Assembly: GCF_028069655.1 (NCBI RefSeq)
Contig: NZ_JAMCOS010000001.1
Location: 30,001 to 94,000 of the forward strand
Direction: 5' to 3'
Source of the DNA: Acidovorax sp. NCPPB 4044
GTDB lineage: Bacteria; Pseudomonadota; Gammaproteobacteria; Burkholderiales; Burkholderiaceae_C
Length of the DNA: 64,000 nt
The translations under genes and the position numbers were made by a program. The notes under the pieces are model-generated. The model made no database searches, was not told where the DNA came from, and saw nothing but the letters and a program-made list of their open reading frames with translations. Below are positions 31,662 through 42,224 of the stretch, one piece after another; the first letter of the stretch is position 1, and each line of letters opens with the position of its first letter.

Positions 31662-32468
31662 ATGACCACCACCACGCAATACCGCCATCTGCACGTGCGC
31701 CAGGCCGGCGCGGTCGCGCGCGTCACGCTGGCGCGCGCCGAGGTGCGCAATGCCTTCAGCGACGAGGTCATCGCCGAACTCACCGAGGCGTTCGGGGCGC
31801 TGGGCGCCCAGGACAGCGTGCGCGCCATCGTGCTGGCCGCCGAAGGGCCGGCCTTCTGTGCCGGTGCCGACCTGAACTGGATGCGCCGCATGGCCGGCTA
31901 TTCGCGCGCCGAGAACGTCGAGGACGCGGGCCGGCTCGCCGCCATGCTGCGCACCATCAACGAATGCCCCAAGCCCACCATCGCGCGCATCCAGGGCGAT
32001 GTGTACGCGGGCGGCGTGGGCCTCGTGGCCGCCTGCGACGTAGCCGTGGCGGTGGACACGGCGGCGTTCTGCCTGAGCGAGGTGCGCCTGGGGCTCATCC
32101 CGGCCACCATCGGCCCCTACGTGGCGCGCGCCATGGGCGAGCGCGCGGCGCGGCGCTACTTCATCACCGGCGAGCGCTTCGGCGCCCTGGAGGCGCTGCG
32201 CATCGGGCTGGTACACGAGGTGGTCGATTTCGAACTGCTCGATGAAAAGCTCGACGCCGTGCTGCAGGCCATCGCCGCGGCCGGCCCGCAGGCCGTGGCG
32301 GCGGGCAAGGCGCTGGTGCGGGACATCGCCGGGCGGCCCATCGACGACGCGCTGATCGCCTCCACGGTGGAGTCCATCGCCGACATCCGCGCGGGTGCCG
32401 AGGGGCGCGAGGGCGTGCAGGCCTTCCTGGAAAAGCGCAAGCCCGCGTGGCTGCCGCGCCAGGACTGA
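31662..32468 (+). CDS. liuC: Enoyl-CoA hydratase family; probable methylglutaconyl-CoA hydratase
   Basis: 268-residue crotonase. The oxyanion-hole segments are PAFCAGADLNWMRRM and GDVYAGGVGLVAACDVAVA, followed by the family helix FCLSEVRLGLIPATIGPYV. In the leucine pathway this step hydrates 3-methylglutaconyl-CoA to HMG-CoA. Assignment comes from its place 49 bases after liuB and two genes before liuD. The NWMRRMAG segment is common in LiuC proteins. An AGGAGG site precedes the ATG. Confidence 0.92.
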   Translation: MTTTTQYRHLHVRQAGAVARVTLARAEVRNAFSDEVIAELTEAFGALGAQDSVRAIVLAAEGPAFCAGADLNWMRRMAGYSRAENVEDAGRLAAMLRTINECPKPTIARIQGDVYAGGVGLVAACDVAVAVDTAAFCLSEVRLGLIPATIGPYVARAMGERAARRYFITGERFGALEALRIGLVHEVVDFELLDEKLDAVLQAIAAAGPQAVAAGKALVRDIAGRPIDDALIASTVESIADIRAGAEGREGVQAFLEKRKPAWLPRQD

Positions 32469-32492
32469 CGAGGGGCCGCGCGCCACCGCTCC

Positions 32493-33212
32493 ATGGATGC
32501 TCTCTGGCTGAACATCGTCCAGTGGCTGCACGCCGTGGGCCTGCACGTCGATGCGGGCACGGCGCGGGACGTGGCCGAGCAGGCCCGCCGCGCCACGGGC
32601 GCGCTCGACATGCCGGGCCTGCTGGCGCTGGCCGCGGCGCTCGGCTGGGCGAGCGGCTTCCGGCTCTATGCCGTCGTGTTCCTCGTGGGCGCGATGGGCG
32701 CGGGCGGCTGGCTCGCGCTGCCCGAGGGGCTGCGGCTACTGCAGCACCCGGCCGTGCTGCTGGTGAGCGGGCTGCTGCTGTGCGTGGAATTCATCGCCGA
32801 CAAGGTGCCGTGGTTCGACAGCCTGTGGGACGCGGCCCATGCCGCGATCCGCGTGCCCGCCGGGGCGCTGCTGGCCGCGGGCGTTTTCGGTGCCGACAAC
32901 GGCGCGATGGCGCTGGCCGCGGGGCTCATGGGCGGATCGCTCTCGGCCACCGCGCTCGCCACCAAGATGACCACGCGCGCCGCCGCCAACACCTCGCCCG
33001 AGCCCGTGTCCAACTGGCTGCTGTCGTTCTTCGAGGACGGCCTCGTGGTGGCGGTGGTCTGGATGGCCACCCAGCACCCCGTGGCCTTCGGCATCGCGCT
33101 GGTGTTCATGGTGGCGGTGTCGGTCCTCGTGCTCGTGCTGCTGCTGAAATTCCTGCGTGCCGTGCTGCGGCGGCTGTCGGCATTCTTTTCCCGGCCCGCG
33201 GGCGCGGCCTGA
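32493..33212 (+). CDS. DUF4126 integral membrane protein
   Basis: 239 residues with at least five hydrophobic helices (for example GLLALAAALGWASGFRLYAVVFLVGAM and GIALVFMVAVSVLVLVLLL). The DUF4126 hallmark KVPWFDSLWDAAHAAIRVPAGA is present in the middle. Function unknown. It lies 24 bases after liuC and so is in the liu transcript. It also ends at the left boundary of a 114-bp inverted-repeat element, so the operon may be interrupted after this gene. Confidence 0.85.
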   Translation: MDALWLNIVQWLHAVGLHVDAGTARDVAEQARRATGALDMPGLLALAAALGWASGFRLYAVVFLVGAMGAGGWLALPEGLRLLQHPAVLLVSGLLLCVEFIADKVPWFDSLWDAAHAAIRVPAGALLAAGVFGADNGAMALAAGLMGGSLSATALATKMTTRAAANTSPEPVSNWLLSFFEDGLVVAVVWMATQHPVAFGIALVFMVAVSVLVLVLLLKFLRAVLRRLSAFFSRPAGAA

Positions 33213-33321
33213 TACGGATTCGCAATCAAAAAAGATAACTGCGTTGCTTCGCCTTGCCGTGCCACAGCACTGTCTGCGGCTTCGCGCCTTGTTCTCTCCT
33301 TGATCGCAAACCCATATGAGG
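33208..33321. repeat. 114-bp MITE-like element with imperfect terminal inverted repeats
   Basis: The left end CCTGATACGGATTCGCAATCAA (33208-33229, in two pieces of less than 20: CCTGATACGG + ATTCGCAATCAA) matches the reverse complement of 33300-33321 at 17 of 22 positions. Internal sequence is less GC-rich and contains GCTTCGCCTTG and its near-copy GCTTCGCGCCTTG. It has no coding capacity. It sits between the DUF4126 gene and liuD. Confidence 0.55.
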
Positions 33322-33351
33322 CCGGCGTTCCTTCCTTTTCCGACGATGAGC

Positions 33352-33370
33352 GCGGGTACGCCCGCTTTTG
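33352..33370 (+). terminator. Weak terminator-like hairpin before liuD
   Basis: GCGGG (33352-33356), TACG loop, CCCGC (33361-33365), TTTT. Only five base pairs, 14 bases before the liuD start, so it may attenuate transcription, slow ribosome access or be incidental. Confidence 0.3.
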
Positions 33371-33383
33371 GAGTGAGACAACG

Positions 33384-35405
<2,022 letters not shown>

Positions 35406-35472
35406 CGCGGCAGCGCCCGGATGCAGCCCGCGCGACAGCGTGGTGCCCCCGCGCTGCGATAGGCTCGGCGGC

Positions 35473-36399
35473 ATGACCGACATCCTCTTTTGCTGCACCG
35501 ATACGCCGCCTGCCCTCTGGCTGGAAGGCCTGCACGCCGCGCTGCCCGATGCGCGCATCACCGTCTGGGAGCCCGGCGCGCCGCAGGCCGAGTACGCCGT
35601 GGTCTGGGCCCCGCCCCAGCAGTTCCTGGACGAGCAGCCCCGGCTGCGCGCGCTCTTCAACATCGGGGCGGGCGTGGATGCATTGCTGAAGCTGCGCATT
35701 CCGCCGGGCTGCCGCGTCGTGCGGCTCGACGATGCCGGCATGGCCGTGCAGATGGCCGAATACGTCTGCCACGCGGTGATCCGCCACTTCCGGGAGTTCG
35801 ATGCCTACGAGGCCGCCGAACGCGAGGGCCGATGGGCGTTCCGCAAGCCGCGCCTGCGCCAGGATTTCCCCGTGGGGGTGATGGGCCTAGGCGTGCTGGG
35901 CGAGCGCGTGGCGCGCGCGCTCGCGCACTTCGAATTCCCCGTGCAGGGCTGGAGCCGCTCGCCGAAGGCGGTGGAGGGCGTGCGCACGTTCCACGGCACC
36001 GAAGGGCTGCAGGATTTCCTGGGCGCGAGCCGCGTGCTGGTCAACCTGCTGCCCCTCACGCCGGACACCACCGACATCCTGCGGCGCGAGACGCTCTCGC
36101 GTCTGCAGCCCGGGGGCTATGTGGTCAACGTGGCGCGCGGCGCGCACCTCGTGGAGGACGACCTGCTGCAGCTGCTGGACAGCGGCCACCTCGCCGGCGC
36201 CACGCTGGACGTGTTCCGCACCGAGCCGCTGCCGGCCGGCCACCCCTTCTGGGGCCACCCGCGCGTCACCGTGACGCCCCACACCTCGGCCCGCACGCTG
36301 CGCGCCGAAAGCATCGCCCAGATCGCGCGCAAGATCGATGCGCTGCGGCAAGGCGCGCCGTCCGTGGCGGGCGAGGTCGATCCCGCGCGCGGCTATTGA
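35473..36399 (+). CDS. ghrA: Glyoxylate/hydroxypyruvate reductase A-type D-2-hydroxyacid dehydrogenase
   Basis: 308 residues of the GhrA (YcdW) branch. The NAD(P) loop is VGVMGLGVLGERVA with an arginine downstream (GWSRSPK) suggesting NADPH preference. Catalytic residues: Arg in NVARGAHLVEDD, Glu in DVFRTEPLP, His in VTPHTSARTL. It reduces glyoxylate or hydroxypyruvate. It is inserted between liuD and HMG-CoA lyase with 67- and 42-base gaps, and so is probably cotranscribed; its link to leucine degradation is unclear. Confidence 0.92.
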   Translation: MTDILFCCTDTPPALWLEGLHAALPDARITVWEPGAPQAEYAVVWAPPQQFLDEQPRLRALFNIGAGVDALLKLRIPPGCRVVRLDDAGMAVQMAEYVCHAVIRHFREFDAYEAAEREGRWAFRKPRLRQDFPVGVMGLGVLGERVARALAHFEFPVQGWSRSPKAVEGVRTFHGTEGLQDFLGASRVLVNLLPLTPDTTDILRRETLSRLQPGGYVVNVARGAHLVEDDLLQLLDSGHLAGATLDVFRTEPLPAGHPFWGHPRVTVTPHTSARTLRAESIAQIARKIDALRQGAPSVAGEVDPARGY

Positions 36400-36441
36400 G
36401 GCCGCTTTGCCTCCCCCCGAACCCTTTTCAGGAACCTGCCC

Positions 36442-37353
36442 ATGCCCTCCCTTCCCACCCGCGCCAGGATCGTGGACGTCGGCCCGCGCGACGGGCTGCA
36501 GAACGAGAAATCCCCCGTGCCGGCCAGCGTCAAGATCGGCCTCGTGCACCGGCTGCAGGCGGCGGGCCTGACCGAGATCGAGGTGACGAGCTATGTCTCG
36601 CCCAAGTGGGTGCCGCAGATGGCCGACAACCACGAGGTCATGGCCGGCATCGAACGCAAGGCGGGCGTGCGCTACTCGGTGCTCACGCCCAACCTCAAGG
36701 GCTACGAGGCCGCCGTGCAGGACCGGCCCGACGAGATCGTGGTGTTCGGCTCGGCCAGCGAGGCCTTCAGCCAGAAGAACATCAACTGCAGCATCGCCGA
36801 GAGCATCGAGCGCTTCGCCCCCGTGGTGGAGGCCGCGCGTGCGGCTGGCATCCGTGTGCGCGGCGCGATGAGCTGCACCGTGGGCTGCCCCTACGAGGGT
36901 GAGGTGGCGCCCGAGCGCGTGGGCTACCTGGCCGGCCTCATGAAGGGCATCGGCGTGCAGCACATCGGCGTGGCCGACACCATCGGGGTGGGCACGCCGC
37001 GCAAGGTGCAGCGCGCCATCGAGGCCACGCTCGCGCACTACGCGGTGAACGACCTGTCGGGCCATTTCCACGACACCTACGGCCAGGCGCTCGCCAACAC
37101 GCTGGCGGCGCTGGAAGTGGGCGTGTGGCAGTTCGACACCTCTGTCGCCGGGCTGGGCGGCTGCCCGTACGCCAAGGGCGCCACGGGCAACGTGGCCACG
37201 GAAGACGTGGTCTACATGCTGCATGGCATGGGCATCGACACGGGCATCGACCTGGATGCGCTGGTCGACGCGGGCGCCTACATCAGCGATTTCCTCGGCC
37301 GCAAGCCGAATTCGCGCGCGGCCACGGCGTTGCTCAACCGGCGCGCGGGCTGA
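36442..37353 (+). CDS. liuE: Hydroxymethylglutaryl-CoA lyase
   Basis: 303-residue TIM-barrel lyase cleaving HMG-CoA to acetyl-CoA and acetoacetate, the last step of leucine breakdown. Metal/substrate residues: IVDVGPRDGLQNEKSPV (Arg, Asp), the HFHDTYG metal histidines, and the conserved cysteine region GLGGCPYAKGATGNVATEDV. Length is standard. Also called mvaB or hmgL. It completes the pathway with liuA, B, C and D in this window. Confidence 0.96.
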   Translation: MPSLPTRARIVDVGPRDGLQNEKSPVPASVKIGLVHRLQAAGLTEIEVTSYVSPKWVPQMADNHEVMAGIERKAGVRYSVLTPNLKGYEAAVQDRPDEIVVFGSASEAFSQKNINCSIAESIERFAPVVEAARAAGIRVRGAMSCTVGCPYEGEVAPERVGYLAGLMKGIGVQHIGVADTIGVGTPRKVQRAIEATLAHYAVNDLSGHFHDTYGQALANTLAALEVGVWQFDTSVAGLGGCPYAKGATGNVATEDVVYMLHGMGIDTGIDLDALVDAGAYISDFLGRKPNSRAATALLNRRAG

Positions 37354-37440
37354 CGCGCGCCAAGAGAGGTGCACGCGGGCGGGGCGCGCGGCACAATCCG
37401 GCGCTTTCCCCGTCCATTGCATTCCAGGAGACCGCAGCTC

Positions 37441-37947
37441 ATGTGTGGCGCCGAACTTCAATCCTTGCCCGAGGGCGTGCAGCGCGTGGCCGCTGCCCTG
37501 CAGTCCAAGGGCCATCCGCATGCCCCGCGCATGCTGGACAACTCCGCGCGCACCGCGCAGGAGGCCGCGGACGCCCTCGGCATCGCCGTCGGCCAGATCG
37601 CCAAGAGCATCATCTTCCGCCGCAAGAGCGACGACGTCGCCGTGCTGGTGGTCACCTCCGGCGACCGCCGCGTGGACGAGAAGAAGGTGGAGTCGCACGT
37701 CGGCAAGGTCGGCCGTGCCGATGCCGAGTTCGTGAAGGCGCGCACCGGCTTCTCGATCGGCGGCGTCTCGCCCGTCGCCCACGCCACGCCGCCCGTCACG
37801 CTGATCGACCGCGAGCTGTTCCGCTTCGCGGAGATCTGGGCCGCCGCGGGCCACCCGAACGGCGTCTTCCCCTTGCGGCCCCAGGACCTGGAGGCGCTCA
37901 CCGGCGCCCCGGTGGTGGATGTGGTCCAGCCGCCCGTCGCGGTATGA
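37441..37947 (+). CDS. YbaK/ProX-type aminoacyl-tRNA deacylase
   Basis: 168 residues with the YbaK/INS fold that hydrolyses mischarged tRNA, such as Cys-tRNA(Pro) or Ala-tRNA(Pro). Conserved pieces: AKSIIFRRKSDDVAVLVV (catalytic lysine environment), GKVGRADAEFVKARTGFSIGGVSPVAH with the GxSP loop, and DRELFRFAEIWAAAGHPNGVFPL. Which aminoacyl-tRNA is edited is not readable from the sequence. The stop codon overlaps the ATG of the next gene (ATGA). Confidence 0.9.
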   Translation: MCGAELQSLPEGVQRVAAALQSKGHPHAPRMLDNSARTAQEAADALGIAVGQIAKSIIFRRKSDDVAVLVVTSGDRRVDEKKVESHVGKVGRADAEFVKARTGFSIGGVSPVAHATPPVTLIDRELFRFAEIWAAAGHPNGVFPLRPQDLEALTGAPVVDVVQPPVAV

Positions 37948-38204
37948 ATGCTATTGAATTAATAGCAGAAAAGGCAATGGAATCGGCGGCATCCGGCCTG
38001 TTCGATGCCGATTGCAGTGTGCCGCCGCCGTCACCCTGCATCGGCGTCTGCCGCATGGACGCGGGCGGTGGCTATTGCGAAGGCTGCTTCCGCACGCTGG
38101 ATGACATCCGCGACTGGTCGGCGGCCGGTCCGGCACAGCGCCGCGCCATCTGGGCGGCGCTGCTGCACCGCGCCGGCCTGGACGGCATCGCCGCGCGGCC
38201 CTGA
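37944..38204 (+). CDS. DUF1289 protein with repeat-derived N-terminus
   Basis: 86 residues. The DUF1289 core spans about 30-75: SPCIGVCRMDAGGGYCEGCFRTLDDIRDW, with four cysteines that probably bind zinc or an Fe-S centre. Its first 18 residues (MNAIELIAEKAMESAASG) are translated from copy C of the 44-bp repeat, and are not part of the family. The gene starts inside the stop codon of ybaK (ATGA), so translation is coupled. A later internal start is not available before the cysteine core, so the repeat seems to supply the start region. Function of the family unknown. Confidence 0.82.
   Translation: MNAIELIAEKAMESAASGLFDADCSVPPPSPCIGVCRMDAGGGYCEGCFRTLDDIRDWSAAGPAQRRAIWAALLHRAGLDGIAARP
37949..37992 (+). 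repeat. 44-bp interspersed repeat, copy C (codes for DUF1289 N-terminus)
   Basis: TGCT-N11-AGCA-N20-GGCAT, beginning five bases into the DUF1289 reading frame. It encodes NAIELIAEKAMESAASG, the same frame and near-identical peptide as copy D inside uvrA. Confidence 0.88.
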
Positions 38205-38280
38205 CGGGCGCCGATGCGGGCCGGCGCGCGGTCGCGCCGCAAGGTTCTTTCCGTCGCCGCTCCGAGGAGGTGGATTCGCC

Positions 38281-38943
38281 ATGAAGCACATCGTTTTCTA
38301 TCTGGACTTCGTCTCGCCCTACGCCTGGCTGGCCTTCGAGCGCCTGCCGCAGGTGCTCGAAGGCGTGAGCCACTCGGTCGAGTACCGGCCCGTGCTGCTG
38401 GGCGCGCTGCTGCAGCGGCACGGCAACCCGGGCCCGGCCGGCATCGCGCCCAAGCGCGACTGGACGTATCGCCATGCCGAATGGCTTGGGCACGCGCTGG
38501 GGACGGGCCTCGACATGCCCGCGCGCCACCCGTTCAACCCGCTGCCGCTGCTGCGCCAGTCCCTGGCCTGCAGCGCGGACGGCGCCATCAATCGCTTCGT
38601 GGCCGGCACGGTGCTGCGCCATGTCTGGCAGGGCGGCGGCGACGCGCTCGACCCCGCGCGCCTGGAGTTGTTGGCCGGGGCGCTCGCGCCGCAGGTCGTC
38701 CCCGACGAACCCGGCGCCGCGCCCGGTGCGGGCGCCAAGGCGCTGCTGCGCGCCAACACCGACGCCGCGGCCGCCCAGGGCGTGTTCGGCGTGCCGGCGT
38801 TCGCGGTGGAGGGGCGGGTGTTCTGGGGCCTGGACGGCCTGCCCATGCTGCGCGCCTGCCTGGAGGGCGATCCCTGGTTCGACGGGCCGCGCTGGGATGC
38901 GGCGGCCGGCCTGCCGTCGGGCATCCAGGCGACGCCGCCCTGA
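38281..38943 (+). CDS. 2-hydroxychromene-2-carboxylate isomerase family (DsbA-like, GST-kappa)
   Basis: 220 residues of the DsbA/GST-kappa thioredoxin fold. The N-terminal active-site segment is FYLDFVSPYAWLAFERL, with the catalytic serine of SPY instead of a cysteine pair. The C-terminal cis-Pro loop GVFGVPAFAVEGRVFWGLDGL is typical of HCCA isomerases. These enzymes use glutathione to isomerise naphthalene-pathway intermediates, but most family members outside such clusters have unknown substrates. No aromatic-degradation genes are nearby. Confidence 0.9.
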   Translation: MKHIVFYLDFVSPYAWLAFERLPQVLEGVSHSVEYRPVLLGALLQRHGNPGPAGIAPKRDWTYRHAEWLGHALGTGLDMPARHPFNPLPLLRQSLACSADGAINRFVAGTVLRHVWQGGGDALDPARLELLAGALAPQVVPDEPGAAPGAGAKALLRANTDAAAAQGVFGVPAFAVEGRVFWGLDGLPMLRACLEGDPWFDGPRWDAAAGLPSGIQATPP

Positions 38944-39154
38944 GCGGGCCTGCGGCTTTCGCCATGCTGCGCCGCCTGCGGCGCTCGCGGCCGGAGGGCT
39001 CGGGGTTTGTCCCGGGGAAGGGTTTTCCCCGGAGGCCGGGTGCTTGTCAGACTTCGGTCAGATGGGGGCTCGATAGTGCGGCCCAGGTTGCACGCAGCGC
39101 CCCGGAGGGACGCGCGGAAGCAGTCGCAGCGCCCACCTCATGGAGACAAGCACC

Positions 39155-40813
39155 ATGGCTACCAATGTTGCCCCCCGGCCCATGTCGCCGGAAGAGAGAA
39201 AAGTCATCTTCGCGTCGTCGCTCGGAACCGTGTTCGAGTGGTACGACTTCTACCTGTACGGCTCGCTCGCGGCCATCATCGCCAAGCAGTTCTTCAGCGG
39301 GCTGGATGCGGGCTCGGCCTTCATCTTCGCCCTGCTGGCCTTCGCGGCGGGCTTCATCGTGCGGCCCTTCGGCGCGCTGGTGTTCGGGCGGCTGGGCGAC
39401 ATGATCGGCCGCAAGTACACCTTCCTGGTCACCATCCTGATCATGGGCCTTTCCACGTTCATCGTGGGCATCCTGCCGACCTACGCCAGCATCGGCGTGG
39501 CGGCGCCGGTGATCCTGATCGTGCTGCGCATGCTGCAGGGCCTGGCCCTGGGCGGCGAGTACGGCGGCGCTGCCACCTACGTGGCCGAGCATGCGCCGCA
39601 CGGCAAGCGCGGGGCCTACACGTCGTGGATCCAGACCACGGCGACGCTGGGGCTCTTCCTGTCGCTGCTGGTCATCCTGGGCACCCGCACGGTGATGGGC
39701 GAGCAGGCCTTTGGCGACTGGGGCTGGCGGATTCCGTTCCTGGTGTCCATCCTGCTGCTGGGCATCTCGGTGTGGATCCGGTTGTCGCTGTCCGAATCCC
39801 CGGCCTTCCAGCGCATGAAGGCCGAAGGCAAGACCTCCAAGGCCCCGCTGGCCGAATCGTTCGGCGAGTGGAAGAACCTCAAGATCGTGATCCTGGCGCT
39901 GATCGGCCTCACCGCCGGGCAGGCGGTGGTCTGGTACACAGGGCAGTTCTACGCGCTCTTCTTCCTCACGCAGCAGCTCAAGGTGGACGCCGTCACGGCC
40001 AACCTGATGATCGCCGCCGCGCTGCTGATCGGCACGCCTTTCTTCGTGGTGTTCGGCTCGCTGTCGGACAAGATCGGCCGCAAGCCCATCATCATGCTGG
40101 GCTGCGTCCTGGCCGTGCTGACCTACTTCCCCGCGTTCAAGGCGCTGACCGAGGCCGCCAACCCCGACCTGGCTGCCGCGCAGGCCAGGAACAAAGTGGT
40201 GATCGTGGCCGACCCGGCCGAGTGCTCCTTCCAGTTCAACCCCACCGGCACGGCCAAGTTCACCAGCTCGTGCGATGTGGCCAAGCAGGTGCTGGCGGCC
40301 AGCTCGGTGAGCTATGACAACGAGGTGGCTCCGGCCGGAACGCCCGCCGTGATCAAGATCGGCCAGACCGTGATCCCGAGCTACACCGCCAAGGGCCTCC
40401 CGGCAGACGAAGCCAAGGCCAAGGACGCCGCCTTCAAGAAGGCCGTGGCCGATACGCTGAAGGCCGACGGCTACCCTGCCAAGGCCGACCCCGCCAAGAT
40501 GAACAAGGTGATGATGGTCGTCATCCTGACGTACCTCGTGCTCCTGGTGACCATGGTCTACGGCCCCATCGCCGCAATGCTGGTGGAGATGTTCCCGACC
40601 CGCATCCGTTACACGTCGATGAGCCTGCCGTACCACATCGGCAACGGCTGGTTCGGCGGGCTGCTGCCGACCATGTCGTTCGCGATCGTGGCGCAGACCG
40701 GCAACATGTACAACGGCCTCTGGTACCCGATCATCATCGCCGGCGCCACGGCGGTGATCGGCACGCTCTTCATTCGGGAAACCAAGGACGTGGACATCTA
40801 CGCCAACGACTGA
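39155..40813 (+). CDS. MFS transporter, metabolite:H+ symporter (MHS) type
   Basis: 552 residues with 12 predicted membrane helices. Hallmarks of the MHS (ProP/ShiA/KgtP) group: ASSLGTVFEWYDFYLYGSLA at the N-terminus, RPFGALVFGRLGDMIGRKYT after TM3, RMLQGLALGGEYGGAATYV, and GSLSDKIGRKPIIMLG between TM8 and TM9. It likely imports an organic acid or osmolyte with protons. Unusual is a polar insert of about 120 residues (roughly 335-450, from EAANPDLAAAQ to KADPAKMNK) between helices near the C-terminal end, with two cysteines. The ATG at 39155 follows GGAG; an in-frame ATG at 39140 is less well placed. Confidence 0.92.
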   Translation: MATNVAPRPMSPEERKVIFASSLGTVFEWYDFYLYGSLAAIIAKQFFSGLDAGSAFIFALLAFAAGFIVRPFGALVFGRLGDMIGRKYTFLVTILIMGLSTFIVGILPTYASIGVAAPVILIVLRMLQGLALGGEYGGAATYVAEHAPHGKRGAYTSWIQTTATLGLFLSLLVILGTRTVMGEQAFGDWGWRIPFLVSILLLGISVWIRLSLSESPAFQRMKAEGKTSKAPLAESFGEWKNLKIVILALIGLTAGQAVVWYTGQFYALFFLTQQLKVDAVTANLMIAAALLIGTPFFVVFGSLSDKIGRKPIIMLGCVLAVLTYFPAFKALTEAANPDLAAAQARNKVVIVADPAECSFQFNPTGTAKFTSSCDVAKQVLAASSVSYDNEVAPAGTPAVIKIGQTVIPSYTAKGLPADEAKAKDAAFKKAVADTLKADGYPAKADPAKMNKVMMVVILTYLVLLVTMVYGPIAAMLVEMFPTRIRYTSMSLPYHIGNGWFGGLLPTMSFAIVAQTGNMYNGLWYPIIIAGATAVIGTLFIRETKDVDIYAND

Positions 40814-41098
40814 AGGCGGGCTTTTCCTGGGGGCGGGCAGCGCGGGGGGAGGGCGCTGCACCCCCAGGAGGTATTCAGGGAAAACCCGTAGTCATCCGGG
40901 GTTCCGAGCCCCGGCAAGTGTGGGAAAAAAACACCAAAGTGTGGCGGGTAAACATCAGGTTCGTTATGAAGACGACTTTCAACCGTGGTAGCGAGGTTGT
41001 TACACCTAGAATTTGATGAGTAGTTGCACTTGCATTCTGTTGCCACGAGCCAGCGCGGTGCCCTACCCCACCTGTCGAACAAATATCCGAGGAATCAA
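40814..41098 (+). promoter_or_regulatory. Long leader/promoter region of the porin gene
   Basis: 285 bases without a gene, lower in GC from 40930 onward. It contains a GGGAAAACCC element at about 40878, a hairpin-prone CCGGGGTTCCGAGCCCCGG just after it, and several AT-rich promoter-like stretches before the porin ATG, such as TAGAATTTGATGAGTAG near 41008. A long regulated 5' region is usual for abundant porins. No specific factor could be assigned. Confidence 0.4.
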
Positions 41099-42109
41099 AT
41101 GCAAAAGACCAATCGTCTGGCACTGGCTGTGCTGGCTCTCCTGGGCAGCACCGCCGCCTTCGCCCAAAGCAGCGTGACGCTGTATGGCCGCGTGAACACC
41201 ACCGTCGAGCGTCAGGAAGACGGCAACGTGAAGACCACGGGTGTGTTCAACAACGCTTCCCGTTTCGGCTTCAAGGGCGTGGAAGACCTGGGCGGTGGCC
41301 TGAAGGCTGGTTTCCAACTGGAAAGCGGTTTCAACTCCGACACCGGCTCCGGCACGGGCACGAACGCTGGCCTGACCTTCGCCCGCCAGAGCGAACTGAA
41401 CCTGTCCGGCAACTTCGGTATGGTCCGCCTGGGCCGCTGGACCGCCGAGTCGTACTACGCAACGGCTGACTACGTGAGCCTGCACAACCACGACACGGGC
41501 AGCTCCTCCGACGCGTTCTATCAGTACCTGATGAACGACAGCAACAAGGTCGGCTACCGCACCCCTGAGTTCGGTGGCTTCTGGGCCGAAGGCGCTGTGA
41601 GCCTGCATGAAAACCAAAACACCAGCGTTGACGGCCTGAGCCGCAAGAACGCCTATGACCTGGCTGCCAACTACAACGTCGGCGCCCTGGCTCTGGGTGC
41701 TGGCTACACGAAGCGCGGCGAAGCACAGCAAGCCGCCCTGCGCGCCCTGTACACCCTGGGCCCATGGACCTTCGGTGGCTACTACCAGCACGCCAAGCTG
41801 GACCGTTTCAACAACGTGAACGTGGACGCCAAGTTCAACAACGTGCGTCTGGCTGCTGCCTACACGATGGGCGCTTCCGAGTTCCACGTGAACGTCGGCC
41901 GTGCATTCAAGATCAAGGCACCGGGCGGCGATCTGGCCGGTACGGCAGCGACCCAGTACACCCTGGGCTACAACTACAACCTGAGCAAGCGCACCAAGGT
42001 GTACGGTTACTACACCAAGGTCAGCAACGGCAGCAACATCAACTACTTCACGAGCGCAGCCGGCAACGACTTCAGCTCCGTGGCAGTCGGCGTCCGTCAC
42101 AACTTCTGA
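41099..42109 (+). CDS. Gram-negative porin (OmpC/OmpP2-like, burkholderial type)
   Basis: 336 residues. The signal peptide (1-22) is KTNRLALAVLALLGSTAAFAQ, followed by the typical first strand SSVTLYGRVNTTVER. Alternating-residue beta strands run to the terminal aromatic VAVGVRHNF, the BAM recognition motif. Loop 3 region with SELNLSGNFGMVRLGRWTAESYY is typical of burkholderial trimeric porins. It forms general diffusion channels in the outer membrane. Codon use is strongly biased toward preferred codons, as expected for high expression. A strong terminator follows. Confidence 0.96.
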   Translation: MQKTNRLALAVLALLGSTAAFAQSSVTLYGRVNTTVERQEDGNVKTTGVFNNASRFGFKGVEDLGGGLKAGFQLESGFNSDTGSGTGTNAGLTFARQSELNLSGNFGMVRLGRWTAESYYATADYVSLHNHDTGSSSDAFYQYLMNDSNKVGYRTPEFGGFWAEGAVSLHENQNTSVDGLSRKNAYDLAANYNVGALALGAGYTKRGEAQQAALRALYTLGPWTFGGYYQHAKLDRFNNVNVDAKFNNVRLAAAYTMGASEFHVNVGRAFKIKAPGGDLAGTAATQYTLGYNYNLSKRTKVYGYYTKVSNGSNINYFTSAAGNDFSSVAVGVRHNF

Positions 42110-42153
42110 TCGTGACGATCCGGGGTGGCCATCCGTGGCCACCACGGGAACGG

Positions 42154-42187
42154 CCCCACAACCCGTCAGGGCTGTGGGGTTTTTTTT
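42154..42187 (+). terminator. Intrinsic terminator after the porin gene
   Basis: CCCCACA (42154-42160) pairs with TGTGGGG (42173-42179), extended by an inner CC/GG pair, and is followed by eight Ts. Confidence 0.92.
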
Positions 42188-42224
42188 CAACTTTTTTCCC
42201 CCAACACCGCACAAGGAGACAGGT

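Noticed and set aside
39008..39032. CCGGGGAA/TTCCCCGG hairpin as a terminator after the isomerase gene
   Set aside because: No T-run follows; it may be a regulatory inverted repeat upstream of the MHS gene, but nothing supports a specific role.
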